DNA from: Acidobacteriota bacterium
Lineage (GTDB): Bacteria > Acidobacteriota > Holophagae > Holophagales > Holophagaceae
Assembly (NCBI GenBank): GCA_016195985.1
Contig: JACPYP010000005.1
Location: forward strand, 1 to 64,000
Direction: 5' to 3'
DNA: 64,000 nt
Part shown: piece after piece, positions 1-7,328 of the stretch
Position numbering within the stretch: position 1 is the stretch's first letter
Layout: every line of letters starts with the position of its first letter
The notes under the pieces: model-generated
What the model saw: the letters and a program-made list of their open reading frames with translations, nothing else
Told to the model about the DNA's origin: nothing
Database searches by the model: none
Program-made: the position numbers and the translations under genes

Positions 1-135
1 CGGGGGTGAGGGTGTAGACCTTGCGGGCGGGGCCGCGGGAATCCGTGTCCCAGTGGAAGGCCAGGTCTCCGGCGGCTTCCAGGGCCTGCAGGGTGCGGTA
101 GGTGGCGCCGGGATCGGCCTTGTAGCCGGGCAGCA
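1..135. repeat. Direct repeat of at least 135 bp, left copy
   Basis: Bases 1-135 are identical to 1764-1898 in the same orientation. Identity ends at 136 (g) against 1899 (a). The left end is cut by the window, so the true repeat may be longer. Perfect identity points to a recent duplication or to gene conversion. The two copies bracket the integron remnant, so recombination between them could delete about 1.76 kb. Confidence 0.95.
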
Positions 136-139
136 GCTC
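1..139 (-). pseudogene. PadR-family regulator fragment, copy 1 (runs off the window)
   Basis: Read on the minus strand this gives ELLPGYKADPGATYRTL and onward, the PadR wing region. PadR regulators are small winged-helix repressors that usually begin about 20-30 residues earlier with their recognition helices. Here those helices are missing. The reading frame is preceded at 140-142 by the TAG stop of the truncated integrase and stays in the same frame. The fragment continues past the left edge of the window, so its C-terminus is not visible. The DNA is identical to the second copy at 1764-1898. It is unlikely to be functional. Confidence 0.7.
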
Positions 140-525
140 CTACAGCACGGCGCGGATGGCGTGGCCGCCAGATAGCAGGTGGGTAGCAAAGGAATGCCGC
201 AGGACATGAGGTGTGACGGGCTTGATGATCTCCGCTGCCCGGGCGGCAAGCCTTACGGCCTTCTGGACGCTTTCGGGCTGAAGGTGGTGACGACGAGTTA
301 CCCCAAACCGAGGATCAACCGAGCGCAGGCCTGAGGGGAAGACCCACTGCCAGTCCCAGGCCTTAGGGACGGATTTGTATTTCTCGGCCAGCGCATCTGG
401 AAGCCAGACTTCACCGAATCCCTCCTGAAGATCCTTTTCATGGAGGGTTCACCAGGTCCAGGTGGGATTGAAGGGGCTTCAGAAGGCTGTCTGGAAGCAT
501 GGTGACCCGATCTTTGCCGCCCTTG
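140..525 (-). pseudogene. intI: Integron integrase IntI remnant, truncated and frameshifted
   Basis: Minus-strand reading first gives GREGKGGKDRVTMLPDSLL (about 525-450). After an apparent 2-nt deletion near 449-451 it gives [20 protein letters not shown], then [20 protein letters not shown] and VTRRHHL, then [14 protein letters not shown]. This is the order of tyrosine recombinases of the IntI family. The WxWxWVFPS...DPR...RRHH block is the extra domain that separates IntI from XerC/D. Translation stops at TAG (140-142) just after HAIRAVL. The ELLGH box and the catalytic tyrosine are therefore lost, and so is the N-terminal half. The orientation is correct for an integron: intI on the minus strand, the cassette on the plus strand behind it. 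The gene cannot be active. Confidence 0.85.
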
Positions 526-736
526 CCTTCCCTCCCCACGACGCTATGACTCGGGCAGCAGTGTTCGAGGGCGCACCCGCATGTGCCGGATCGGCGGAGC
601 CCATGCCTGGACAGTGCTGTTCATGGCCGCCGTGGCTACCAGCCGCACCGCCACGCCGCTCGGAGACTTCTACCATGCGATCATTGGCCCGCGCAGGAAA
701 AGCTGCTGGTACCCTTGCTTTCAAACACACCACATC
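526..736. other. Non-coding stretch between intI remnant and cassette
   Basis: This is where the N-terminal half of intI, its promoter and attI would be expected. I see no integrase homology in any frame and no clear attI. The short overlapping open frames on both strands (for example 479-748) have no recognisable domain and look like chance frames in GC-rich DNA. Confidence 0.5.
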
Positions 737-743
737 GTTAGGC
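737..743 (+). other. attC/attI core site GTTAGGC
   Basis: GTTAGGC matches the integron core consensus GTTRRRY exactly. It sits 5 bases before the start codon of the cassette ORF, the normal distance in gene cassettes. The complementary 5' half (RYYYAAC) of a complete upstream attC was not found, so this may be the boundary of a truncated attC or an attI simple site. Confidence 0.7.
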
Positions 744-748
744 GCCAT

Positions 749-1264
749 GTGATCAACGGTCTCTTCGTATTCAACAGGTGCAAATCATTCCGGAGGAAGA
801 AACCTCGCGGAATAGATAGGATTGCATCTTCGATTCTGAAAGATGGAACTGAGTTCGAGCCCGGTTTAATCCCTGAAGGCTGGCACTACTATGACCACTG
901 GCACCTTGATTGGGATGGAATCGGAGATTTCAACTCGAAGATTCGGCTCATCACGATCGAAGCCCACATGAAAGTCTTTTCTGCCGTAGCCGAACAGTCC
1001 AGCGTTTTGAATTCTCCCTTTCAACTCTTCATTTCGTTGGCTCGTCGAGATGCTGGCCAGGATGCCATCTATCTCCACACACCAAATCCCAATTCAGCCT
1101 TTCCCGCTGAATTTGATGACGTTGAATGGGGCGTTCCAGAGTTGGAAGAGCAATTATCTAAGTTCCTACCTCAATACCAGTTCGTTGCAGGTCGTCGTGA
1201 TTTCAACTATGTTGCCTTCGCAAAAGGTCTTGGTGCCCCTCTTTCAGCCTCAATCGGCGCCTGA
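749..1264 (+). CDS. Integron gene-cassette ORF, hypothetical protein
   Basis: This encodes 171 residues from a GTG at 749. The ATG at 747 is followed at once by TGA, so GTG is the better start. The base composition is clearly more AT-rich than the surrounding chromosome, as is usual for cassettes. I see no signal peptide, membrane segment or known domain. The C-terminal half is acidic and aromatic, with GVPELEEQLSKFLPQYQF near residue 130. The start lies 5 nt after a GTTAGGC core and the stop lies inside the attC-like half-site at 1259-1265, both typical of cassette genes. The function is unknown. With intI broken, the cassette is probably fixed in place. Confidence 0.65.
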   Translation: MINGLFVFNRCKSFRRKKPRGIDRIASSILKDGTEFEPGLIPEGWHYYDHWHLDWDGIGDFNSKIRLITIEAHMKVFSAVAEQSSVLNSPFQLFISLARRDAGQDAIYLHTPNPNSAFPAEFDDVEWGVPELEEQLSKFLPQYQFVAGRRDFNYVAFAKGLGAPLSASIGA

Positions 1265-1310
1265 CCTCTCGCTGCACTCGGACCCCGCCTGCATTGCCTT
1301 CCGCTCCTGT
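1259..1310 (+). other. 5' half of an attC recombination site
   Basis: GCCTGAC (1259-1265) matches RYYYAAC at six of seven positions. It is followed by CTCTCGCTGCACTCGGAC, which resembles the L'' region of many attC sites. The cassette stop codon TGA is embedded in it. No GTTRRRY partner follows, so the 3' half appears to have been lost at the junction with the next recombinase fragment. Confidence 0.55.
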
Positions 1311-1324
1311 ATGTTTCCCACGTC

Positions 1325-1512
1325 CGGAACCTTTCGATCAGCAGGTCGACCTCTTCCCGTCGCACACGCAGGATTTCATTGAGCGTGGCGCCCGTGAACA
1401 TGAGCGGATGAACGGCGGCCGCGGCGAATAGGGATGGCTCCCTGGCTTTCTCAACGTCGCTGAGCACTGAAGCCAATCGACGAAGTTCAACGGCCATGAG
1501 GTACCGTTTCCG
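1325..1512 (-). pseudogene. Second tyrosine-recombinase fragment
   Basis: Within a longer minus-strand open frame, this part reads RKRYLMAVELRRLASVLSDV and later FTGATLNEILRVRREEVDL. That corresponds to the entry to the catalytic domain of phage-type integrases (consensus LLLTGARxxEILxLRWxDVD). The first catalytic arginine of the usual TGxRxxE motif is changed (TGATLNE), and everything after patch I is absent. It differs from the IntI remnant, so two different recombinases have decayed here. It is not a functional gene. Confidence 0.55.
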
Positions 1513-1641
1513 CCCCTGCCACCTGCTGATGGGAGGATGGGCGCGATCGTAGAGGATCAGCTCGGTGCGCTCGTCGGCCCCCTTGGCGCCGATCGGCCGC
1601 ACTCGACTCGGTGATGATCCACGGCCTTCCACGGCCTTTGG

Positions 1642-1898
1642 TCAGTCCTTGGGCGCTGACCCTGCCTTCACAGCGGACTTCTCGAAGCGATCCAGAAACG
1701 TCTGCAGGTAGGTCAGCTTTTTTTCGATATCGGCTTTCCAGTGGCTGAGGTGCTCGCGGCCTGCGGGGGTGAGGGTGTAGACCTTGCGGGCGGGGCCGCG
1801 GGAATCCGTGTCCCAGTGGAAGGCCAGGTCTCCGGCGGCTTCCAGGGCCTGCAGGGTGCGGTAGGTGGCGCCGGGATCGGCCTTGTAGCCGGGCAGCA
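1642..1898 (-). pseudogene. PadR-family regulator, N-terminally truncated, copy 2
   Basis: The minus-strand frame reads LLPGYKADPGATYRTLQALE and continues to a natural end ...SAVKAGSAPKD. This matches the wing and the C-terminal dimerisation helix of PadR repressors. A TGA lies immediately before LLPGYK, so the DNA-binding helices are missing. The truncation point is the repeat boundary. The intact regulator may once have controlled the permease genes just upstream (1713-2896). A TTG could start a short peptide, but it could not bind DNA normally. Confidence 0.7.
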
Positions 1899-2426
1899 AT
1901 CACCGGGGGAAGGCGGGGGGTCTGCCGCTTGGCCGGACATCAGGAATTCCACCAGGAATCCGCAGGCGATGATGCCGGGAAGCGTCAGGACCAACCTCAA
2001 CATAGCGAACCTGGTGCCGAGAAAGGCGCTTTCCATCATCAGCATGGGCAGTTTGATGGTGGCCCAGGCCCCCAGGAAGATGACCAGGTTGGCCAGGCGC
2101 GCCCCCTTTTCCAGCAGCGTCACGCCGATGGGGAAGGCCGCGTAGATGGGGCCCGCGGCCCCGGTGCCCAGCAGCAGGGCCAGCAGGATGCCCCGCAGGC
2201 CGGAGCTGCGCCCCAGGTGGCGGGCCACCACCTCCTTGGGCACCCAGACATCGAAGAGTCCGATGAGGATCAGCACCGAGGGCACGATGAACGCCACTTC
2301 GGTCAGGCCCCGTCCCCAGTTGCGGAGCGAGTGGCCCGCCACCCGCGGGACCAGGGCGCCCAGCACCAGGTGCACCGCCAGCACCACCGCCAGGACCCGA
2401 AGGGCGCTTTTCAACTTGGGGTTCAT
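1713..2426 (-). CDS. Permease of the UPF0718/DUF318 type, second half, with run-on tail
   Basis: This encodes 237 residues starting MNPKLKSALRVLAV. Its ATG overlaps the stop of the preceding gene by four bases, so the two are translationally coupled. Residues 1-165 have about five hydrophobic segments and the GTGAAGPIYAAFPI motif seen in UPF0718-type permeases, a family linked to metal or metalloid efflux. The natural C-terminus is lost. After FLMSG the frame runs into the PadR fragment in another frame, adding about 70 proline-rich, non-homologous residues. The permease may still work if the tail is tolerated. Its neighbour at 2423-2896 is the partner half. Confidence 0.7.
   Translation of the reverse strand: MNPKLKSALRVLAVVLAVHLVLGALVPRVAGHSLRNWGRGLTEVAFIVPSVLILIGLFDVWVPKEVVARHLGRSSGLRGILLALLLGTGAAGPIYAAFPIGVTLLEKGARLANLVIFLGAWATIKLPMLMMESAFLGTRFAMLRLVLTLPGIIACGFLVEFLMSGQAADPPPSPGDCCPATRPIPAPPTAPCRPWKPPETWPSTGTRIPAAPPARSTPSPPQAASTSATGKPISKKS
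1764..1898. repeat. 135-bp direct repeat, right copy
   Basis: This is identical to bases 1-135. It lies inside the PadR fragment and inside the run-on tail of the permease reading frame. The break from the left copy falls right after the bases for the LLPGYK codons, at a point where the integrase sequence would read ELLGH. Short homology over GAGCTGCTG may have guided the join. Confidence 0.95.
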
Positions 2427-2896
2427 AGCAGCACCCCCATCAGGGCGCCCACCAGCAGGGCGAGGGCCAGGCTCAGGGCCTGCCGCAGGAGGGTGAAGCG
2501 GCGCCCGAAGGCCCTGATCTCCATGGGCGCCGTGAGGGTGCCCACCATGGTCAGGGTGGTGATGAAGCTGGCCAGGGCGGGCAGGCTGGCGCCCATGCGG
2601 TGGAGGGAGGCCGCCAGGGGATAGGTGACGGGGCCGGGGCTGGTCATCAGGGCCCCCACCCCCGCCAGGAGGAGGAAGCCCGAGACGCCGTGGGACTGGA
2701 ACAGGGCCGCGATCGCCCGGGGCGGAACCGCGGCCAAGGTGAGGCTGATGCCCGCCGTCACCGCCAGGAGCCCCGGCAGCAGGCCCAGGCCGGACCGCAG
2801 GGCCAAGCGCAGGGCCGCGCGGGTGCGCTCCCGGTCCCGGACCCCCGAAACCGCGAGCCCCCCCAGGGCCGTCGCCAGAAGAAACAAGGAGAACAT
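2423..2896 (-). CDS. Permease of the UPF0718/DUF318 type, first half
   Basis: This encodes 157 residues, MFSLFLLATALGGLAVSG and onward, with about four membrane segments and the motif GALMTSPGPVTYPLAASLH. It pairs with 1713-2426 as a split permease. The start at 2896 is chosen because GGAGGT lies four bases upstream. The upstream ATG at 2917 would put the ribosome site inside the operator palindrome. It is probably regulated by a repressor binding the inverted repeat at 2911-2945. The substrate is unknown; efflux of a metal or metalloid is an inference from the family. Confidence 0.75.
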   Translation of the reverse strand: MFSLFLLATALGGLAVSGVRDRERTRAALRLALRSGLGLLPGLLAVTAGISLTLAAVPPRAIAALFQSHGVSGFLLLAGVGALMTSPGPVTYPLAASLHRMGASLPALASFITTLTMVGTLTAPMEIRAFGRRFTLLRQALSLALALLVGALMGVLL

Positions 2897-2910
2897 GGGC
2901 ACCTCCGACT

Positions 2911-2945
2911 GTGTCATCTAGATGCTTTTATCATCTAGATGACAC
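2911..2945. promoter_or_regulatory. Double-palindrome operator before the permease operon
   Basis: GTGTCATCTAGATG and its exact reverse complement CATCTAGATGACAC are separated by 7 bases (14-bp arms). Each arm itself contains the 10-bp palindrome CATCTAGATG, so two identical sites sit 17 bp apart. The element lies between the divergent permease operon and the CPBP gene, directly upstream of the permease ribosome site. This is a strong candidate operator for a dimeric repressor; the truncated PadR protein is one possible former ligand. Confidence 0.75.
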
Positions 2946-3053
2946 ATCATCGACCTCACCCCCTCCCCCGTCAAGCCCTTGGTGGGTTCTCATCCTGTCC
3001 ATGCACGGGATCATGCGGGTCAAATAATGCGGGTCAAACCGCAGGGGAGGCAG

Positions 3054-3821
3054 ATGGCTGGCCAAGCTAGGCCTTTTTCAGGCGTGGCCACGGCCATTGG
3101 ACTCGCGGTCTGGCAATTGGTGTTTCCACTGCCCCTCGGAGTGGCTGCCCTGGTGGTGAACAGATCCCATCCCCACCTGGGGTCGTTTCTGAATTTCTGC
3201 GCCATCGCGTCCATCAGCGTGGGCGTTCTTTTGGTGGCGAAGGGCACCTGGGGGGAATCCTGGCGAAGGGCCTTTCCTTTGGCGCGGATAAGCCCGGGAA
3301 TGGGGCTGTGGACCGCACTCTGCGCCCTTTCCTTCCTGGCCTTCGAGGCCTCTCTGATGTACGTGGCCGAACGGACCGTCGGCTTGCCCAGCCTTCCGGA
3401 CCCTGTGTTTTCCACGGGACTGGGCCCCCTCCTCGGCGCGCCCCTTTCCGAAGAGATCCTGTTCCGGGGCTACGGGTTGGCGCGGATTCGTGAACTGGGC
3501 GGCAGGCGGCGGGCCCTCTTCCTGACGGCCCTGGTCTTCTCGCTGCTTCATGGGCACTGGTTCAGGCTGCCGGGAACGTTCCTGCTGGGGCTATTCTTCG
3601 GCTGGCTGGTTCTCCGCACCGGCTCGCTCTGGCCCGCCTTCATCGGACACTTCACCGTCAACGGGACGGTTTCCGCGTGGACCAGCCTCTCGGTTCCCTC
3701 CTTTGACCGGGCGATGACCGTGCCCTGGTGGGTCATGGTTTCGCTGGGCTGCACTGGCCTTGCGGGCTTGATCCTTCTGGGCTCGCCCCTTGTCCGAAGG
3801 CGGATCAAAGGCTTTTCTTAG
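3054..3821 (+). CDS. CPBP family intramembrane metalloprotease
   Basis: This encodes 255 residues with about seven membrane segments. The hallmark motifs of the CAAX-protease/bacteriocin-processing (Abi) family are present: EEILFRG near residue 133, a His in LLHGHW near 166, and HFTVN near 200. Together these supply the glutamate, histidine and asparagine of the active site. The start at 3054 is taken because GGGGAGG lies just before it; two in-frame upstream starts (2979, 3027) lack such a site. It is divergent from the permease operon across the palindromic operator. The substrate is unknown. Confidence 0.85.
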   Translation: MAGQARPFSGVATAIGLAVWQLVFPLPLGVAALVVNRSHPHLGSFLNFCAIASISVGVLLVAKGTWGESWRRAFPLARISPGMGLWTALCALSFLAFEASLMYVAERTVGLPSLPDPVFSTGLGPLLGAPLSEEILFRGYGLARIRELGGRRRALFLTALVFSLLHGHWFRLPGTFLLGLFFGWLVLRTGSLWPAFIGHFTVNGTVSAWTSLSVPSFDRAMTVPWWVMVSLGCTGLAGLILLGSPLVRRRIKGFS

Positions 3822-3910
3822 CCAAGACGAAGGGGATGCGCTGGGATGGATGCCCGATGGGCCCTCCTCCCTATCCATCCCCTTCATCCCGGCCAAAACG
3901 GCTTTTTCAA
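3811..3910. repeat. Degenerate copy of a palindromic intergenic repeat
   Basis: The run GCTTTTCTTAGCC, a GGGATG-rich middle and CATCCCCTTCATCC then GGCCAAAACGGC resemble parts of the 171-bp units at 14571-15012. It lies between converging genes and overlaps the end of the CPBP gene by a few bases. It may serve as a weak bidirectional terminator. Confidence 0.45.
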
Positions 3911-3914
3911 GAAC

Positions 3915-5414
3915 CTACCGGTAGGCCCCCCAGTTGGTTTTCCGCATGTCGCCGCTGGCCAGGAATTCGCGGTGCATGGCGAAGCTGAGGTCCAGGGCCA
4001 GGGGCGCGTGGCCTTTGCTGGTGAGCTTGAGGTAGTCGCGCAGCTGCTCGCGGTAGGCGGGGTGGGCGCAGTGGTCGATGATCAGCTCGGCGCGCTCGTG
4101 GGGATCCTTGCCGCGCAGGTCGGCCACGCCCTGCTCGGTGACGACGATCTGCACGGAGTGCTCGCTGTGGTCCACATGGCTCACCATGGGCACGATGGCG
4201 GAGATCATGCCGCCCTTGGCGGTGGAGGGGCAGGAGAAGATGGACAGGTAGGCGTTGCGGGTGAAATCGCCGGAGCCGCCGATGCCGTTCATCATGGTGC
4301 TGCCCATGACGTGGGTGCTGTTCACGTTGCCGCCCAGATCCACCTCGATGGCGGTGTTCATGGACACGATGCCGATGCGCCGCACGATCTCGGGGTGGTT
4401 GCTGATCTCCTGGGGCCGCAGCAGCACGCGCTGCTTGAAGTAGTCGAGGTTGCCCAGGATCTTCGCCCGGGCTTCCAGGGACAGGGTGAGGGCGCAGGTG
4501 GAGGCGAAGGTGCAGCGGCCATTCTCCAGCAGGGGCACCACGGAATCCTGCACCACTTCGGTGTACATCTCGAAGGGCGGGATGTCCTTGTTCTCGCCCA
4601 GGGCCGCCAGCACGGCGTTGGCGATGTTGCCCACGCCCGACTGCAGGGGCAGGAAGCTGGAAGGAATGCGCCCGGCCTTCATTTCGGCCACCAGGAAGCG
4701 GGCCACGTGCTGGCCGATCTGGTCCGTCACCTCGGTGGCCTGGTCGAAGGCGCCGGTCTCGTCGGGGCGGTTGGTGCGCACCACGGCCACGATCTTGCGG
4801 GGATCCACGGTGCAGATGGGCGAGCCGATGCGGTCGGACACGTTGAATACGGGGATCTCGGCGCGGGTGGGGGGATCCTGGGGCTCGAAGAGGTCGTGCA
4901 TGCCCAGCATGCTGGGCGGCAGGCTTTCGTTGAGCTCGATGATGATCTTGTCGGCCAGGCGCAGGTAGGTGTTGGAGGCGCCCACGGAGGTGCTGAGCAC
5001 GATGCCGCCGCCGGCCGTGATGTCGCAGGCTTCCACCACGGCGAAGTGGATGGGGCCCAGGAAGCCGTAGCGGGCATTCTGGGGCACCACGGAAAGGTGC
5101 ATGTCCACGAAGCGCACCTGGCCCGAGTTGATCTGCTTGCGCAGGGTGGCATTGGACTGGTAGGGCGCACGGAAGCTGATGGCCTCGGCCTCGGCCAGGG
5201 CGCCGTCCAGGCTGGCGCCGGTGGAGGCGCCCGTGAGCACGCCCACCTTGAAGGGCCGGCCCGCGGCATGTTCGCGCTTGGCCTTCTCGGCCAGGGCCGC
5301 GGGCACGTCCTTGGCGGCGCCGGCGGCGGTGAAGCCGCTGAAGCCGATGGTCTGGCCGTGGCCGATGAGTTCCGCGGCTTCGGCGGCGGTCATGACGGGA
5401 AAAGGAATGGACAT
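3915..5414 (-). CDS. Succinyl-CoA:acetate CoA-transferase / acetyl-CoA hydrolase family
   Basis: This encodes 499 residues, the usual length of Cat1/AarC-type class I CoA-transferases (about 500). The family moves CoA between acetate, succinate or propionate and can bypass succinyl-CoA synthetase in acetate metabolism. The family glycine-rich loop QSGVGNIANAV is at 258-268. The catalytic glutamate is expected in EMYTEVVQD near residue 286, and the C-terminal GVADLRGKDPHERA block is present. The start at 5414 has AGGGGA upstream; the ATG at 5429 does not. It stands alone on the minus strand. The exact donor and acceptor acids cannot be read from the sequence. Confidence 0.85.
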   Translation of the reverse strand: MSIPFPVMTAAEAAELIGHGQTIGFSGFTAAGAAKDVPAALAEKAKREHAAGRPFKVGVLTGASTGASLDGALAEAEAISFRAPYQSNATLRKQINSGQVRFVDMHLSVVPQNARYGFLGPIHFAVVEACDITAGGGIVLSTSVGASNTYLRLADKIIIELNESLPPSMLGMHDLFEPQDPPTRAEIPVFNVSDRIGSPICTVDPRKIVAVVRTNRPDETGAFDQATEVTDQIGQHVARFLVAEMKAGRIPSSFLPLQSGVGNIANAVLAALGENKDIPPFEMYTEVVQDSVVPLLENGRCTFASTCALTLSLEARAKILGNLDYFKQRVLLRPQEISNHPEIVRRIGIVSMNTAIEVDLGGNVNSTHVMGSTMMNGIGGSGDFTRNAYLSIFSCPSTAKGGMISAIVPMVSHVDHSEHSVQIVVTEQGVADLRGKDPHERAELIIDHCAHPAYREQLRDYLKLTSKGHAPLALDLSFAMHREFLASGDMRKTNWGAYR

Positions 5415-5470
5415 GGGAATCCCCTGCATGGGTGGTGAGTGTCCGCGCCCGCGTGGAACGGCAAGCGAAG

Positions 5471-5500
5471 GCCCCGGTTCCGGGGCCCCGGAACCGGGGC
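5471..5500. terminator. 30-bp perfect palindrome in the CoA-transferase leader
   Basis: Two GCCCCGGTTCCGGGG half-sites form a loop-free perfect palindrome, in the 216 bp between the end of the envelope gene (5631) and the CoA-transferase start. It could be a terminator without a T-tract for the upstream pair, or a cruciform or leader hairpin affecting the CoA-transferase gene. Confidence 0.5.
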
Positions 5501-5630
5501 GACAAGGCCTATTTTAGCGGGTTTCGGCCGTTCATGACCATAAGATCACGAATGAAATCTGCCGGAGCCTCCGCCCCGCCCCGCTCGCCCTCTTCCGCCG
5601 CGGCGCGCAGACCGGGAGGGCGGCGGAACC

Positions 5631-6515
5631 CTACAGCCAGCGCGTGAGATCCCAGAGCAGGCCCAGCAGGAGCTGGCGGTCGTACTTGAAGCCGTCCTTC
5701 ACGCCGGACTGGTAGCTGGCGGCGGGCTGCACCTTGCCGCCATGGTTGTAGGTGAGGGTGGCGTTCACGTAGTGGGTGCTGCTGCGGTCGGGCCCCTGTA
5801 TGGGCCGCGCCTGCTGGGCCAGCACCGAAAGCAGGAGGGCCTTGGAATCCGAAAGGGGAATGGGCAGGGAAAAGCGCGCCTGGACGTAGAGCTGATCGGC
5901 CCTCAGGTTCTCCGGCAGGGCCAGAGTCTCCGTGCGTCCGCCGCGCCGCCAGAACCCCGCCACGAGGGTGGGCGGCACGCCCAGGCCCCGGGTGTAGCGG
6001 GCCATCCAGTCGTTCAGCCAGGTGGCGTGCAGGCGGTAGACGAGCTGGGGGCCGTAGAGGTACTCGTTGCGGGACGCCCCTGCCCCGCTGTTGACGCCCC
6101 CGCTGTTGACGCCGCTGGTGCCGTTGCCGTCAAAGGTGCCCGTGAGGCCCTTGAACTCGAAGGCCAGGCCCAGGTCGTGGGCGGTGCGTTCGGACACGGT
6201 TTCGTACTGGCCGAAGAAACCCAGGTTCAGCGCGGCCTCGCCGTGGTTGCGGGCCTGGGGCTGGGAGGACCAGGTGCCGTGCAGCTTGGCGCCCCAGAAG
6301 GGCGTGCCCGTCCAGCCATGGCCGTTGGCGTCGGTCCAATCCAGGGCGCCCAGGGTTTCCACCTTGTCGAGATCGAGCTTGGCGCCCAGGCCGCCGGAGG
6401 CGTCGGCGCCGAAGACCAGGGGGTTGGCGGGCACGGGCTTCTTGGTGTCCGCCGCGGGCGGCTCGTCGGCCCAGGCAGGCAGGGTCAGCAGGAGCCCAAG
6501 CAGCAGGCGGCTCAT
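5631..6515 (-). CDS. Secreted/outer-membrane hypothetical protein
   Basis: This encodes 294 residues with a signal peptide (MSRLLLGLLLTLPAWA). The rest alternates polar and aromatic residues as in an outer-membrane beta-barrel. It contains a short GVNSG GVNSG repeat and ends in an aromatic-rich strand, DLTRWL. No named family was recognised. The ATG overlaps the stop of the small gene 6512-6796, so the two are made together. A role as an envelope porin-like or meta-pathway protein is only a guess. Confidence 0.65.
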   Translation of the reverse strand: MSRLLLGLLLTLPAWADEPPAADTKKPVPANPLVFGADASGGLGAKLDLDKVETLGALDWTDANGHGWTGTPFWGAKLHGTWSSQPQARNHGEAALNLGFFGQYETVSERTAHDLGLAFEFKGLTGTFDGNGTSGVNSGGVNSGAGASRNEYLYGPQLVYRLHATWLNDWMARYTRGLGVPPTLVAGFWRRGGRTETLALPENLRADQLYVQARFSLPIPLSDSKALLLSVLAQQARPIQGPDRSSTHYVNATLTYNHGGKVQPAASYQSGVKDGFKYDRQLLLGLLWDLTRWL

Positions 6516-6796
6516 GGCGCCCCCGCCGCGGCCTGTGCCAGATGCTGGGCCACATAGGCGGCGAAGTCGCCCATGGTCTTGAAGGCGCCGAGCTCCTGGG
6601 CCCGGGCCGGCAGCCAGCTCCAGCCGGGCTGATTCCCCCGCAGCCACTTGGCGATGCGCACGTTGAGGAAGGTCTCCATGGTGGCTTGCTGATCCAGATC
6701 CTGAAGCTGGCCGCGGATATCGACGGCCGCATCGAAGGCGCTCACCTTGAGACACCGGCACACGATGGTCTGGGCCAGCTCCTGCTTGGTGCTCAT
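6512..6796 (-). CDS. Small hypothetical cytoplasmic protein
   Basis: This encodes 94 residues starting MSTKQELAQTIVCRCLKVSA. It is mostly helical, with no signal or membrane segment. GGAGCGG precedes the ATG at 6796. It is coupled by a 4-base overlap to the envelope protein gene. The longer frame from a TTG at 6955 has no supporting ribosome site. No family was recognised. Confidence 0.6.
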   Translation of the reverse strand: MSTKQELAQTIVCRCLKVSAFDAAVDIRGQLQDLDQQATMETFLNVRIAKWLRGNQPGWSWLPARAQELGAFKTMGDFAAYVAQHLAQAAAGAP

Positions 6797-7328
6797 GGAC
6801 CGCTCCGGAATCGTCTGGGGCAGCATGCTGCAGGAGATGGAGTCTTGGCAAGGCCGCTGAATGACCGGACCCCGGTTTCGGTGGCAGGTGCGGAAGGCGA
6901 CCCCAACCGCAGGCAGCCGGTGCTTCGCATCGCCTTGAATGTCCCGAAAACCCAAACGCGATCTGAAGCTTGCGGACCCAACGACCGTTCGGGGTCGGAA
7001 AACGACCGTTCGCGGAAATCCATTGAATACATGCTAGTGAAATTCAACCATCAAGCGGTCGGCTCACGAGTTCTAATCTCTTTTTTCATGCAGCATGAGG
7101 TTACGGCATTAAATGACATTCAAAACATATCGACTGTAGAATTTTATTAAACACTCAATTATGCGTATAAATAACATTTGTATAATGCCATCAATGGCTC
7201 AAATTACATATAAATTTATCGAGGACGTAAAGATGAAATGGCGATGCCAAAATCGAGCCCCTCCACATTAATCGCCATCGTGTATTAATTAATGAAAACC
7301 CCATGTTGCATCCTGAGGATATTACATC
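6797..7328. promoter_or_regulatory. AT-rich divergent intergenic region
   Basis: These 530 bases change from GC-rich to strongly AT-rich after about 7010. No coding frame is credible. Two direct repeats ACGACCGTTCG (6981-6991 and 7002-7012) are 21 bp apart, two helical turns, a spacing common for tandem regulator sites. The AT-rich part leads into the unusual secreted protein gene at 7329, with GAGG about 10 bases before its ATG. This is a likely promoter island. Confidence 0.5.

Noticed and set aside
600-736. Complete attC or attI upstream of the cassette
   Set aside because: Only the 3' core GTTAGGC was found; no RYYYAAC partner or stem structure could be identified.
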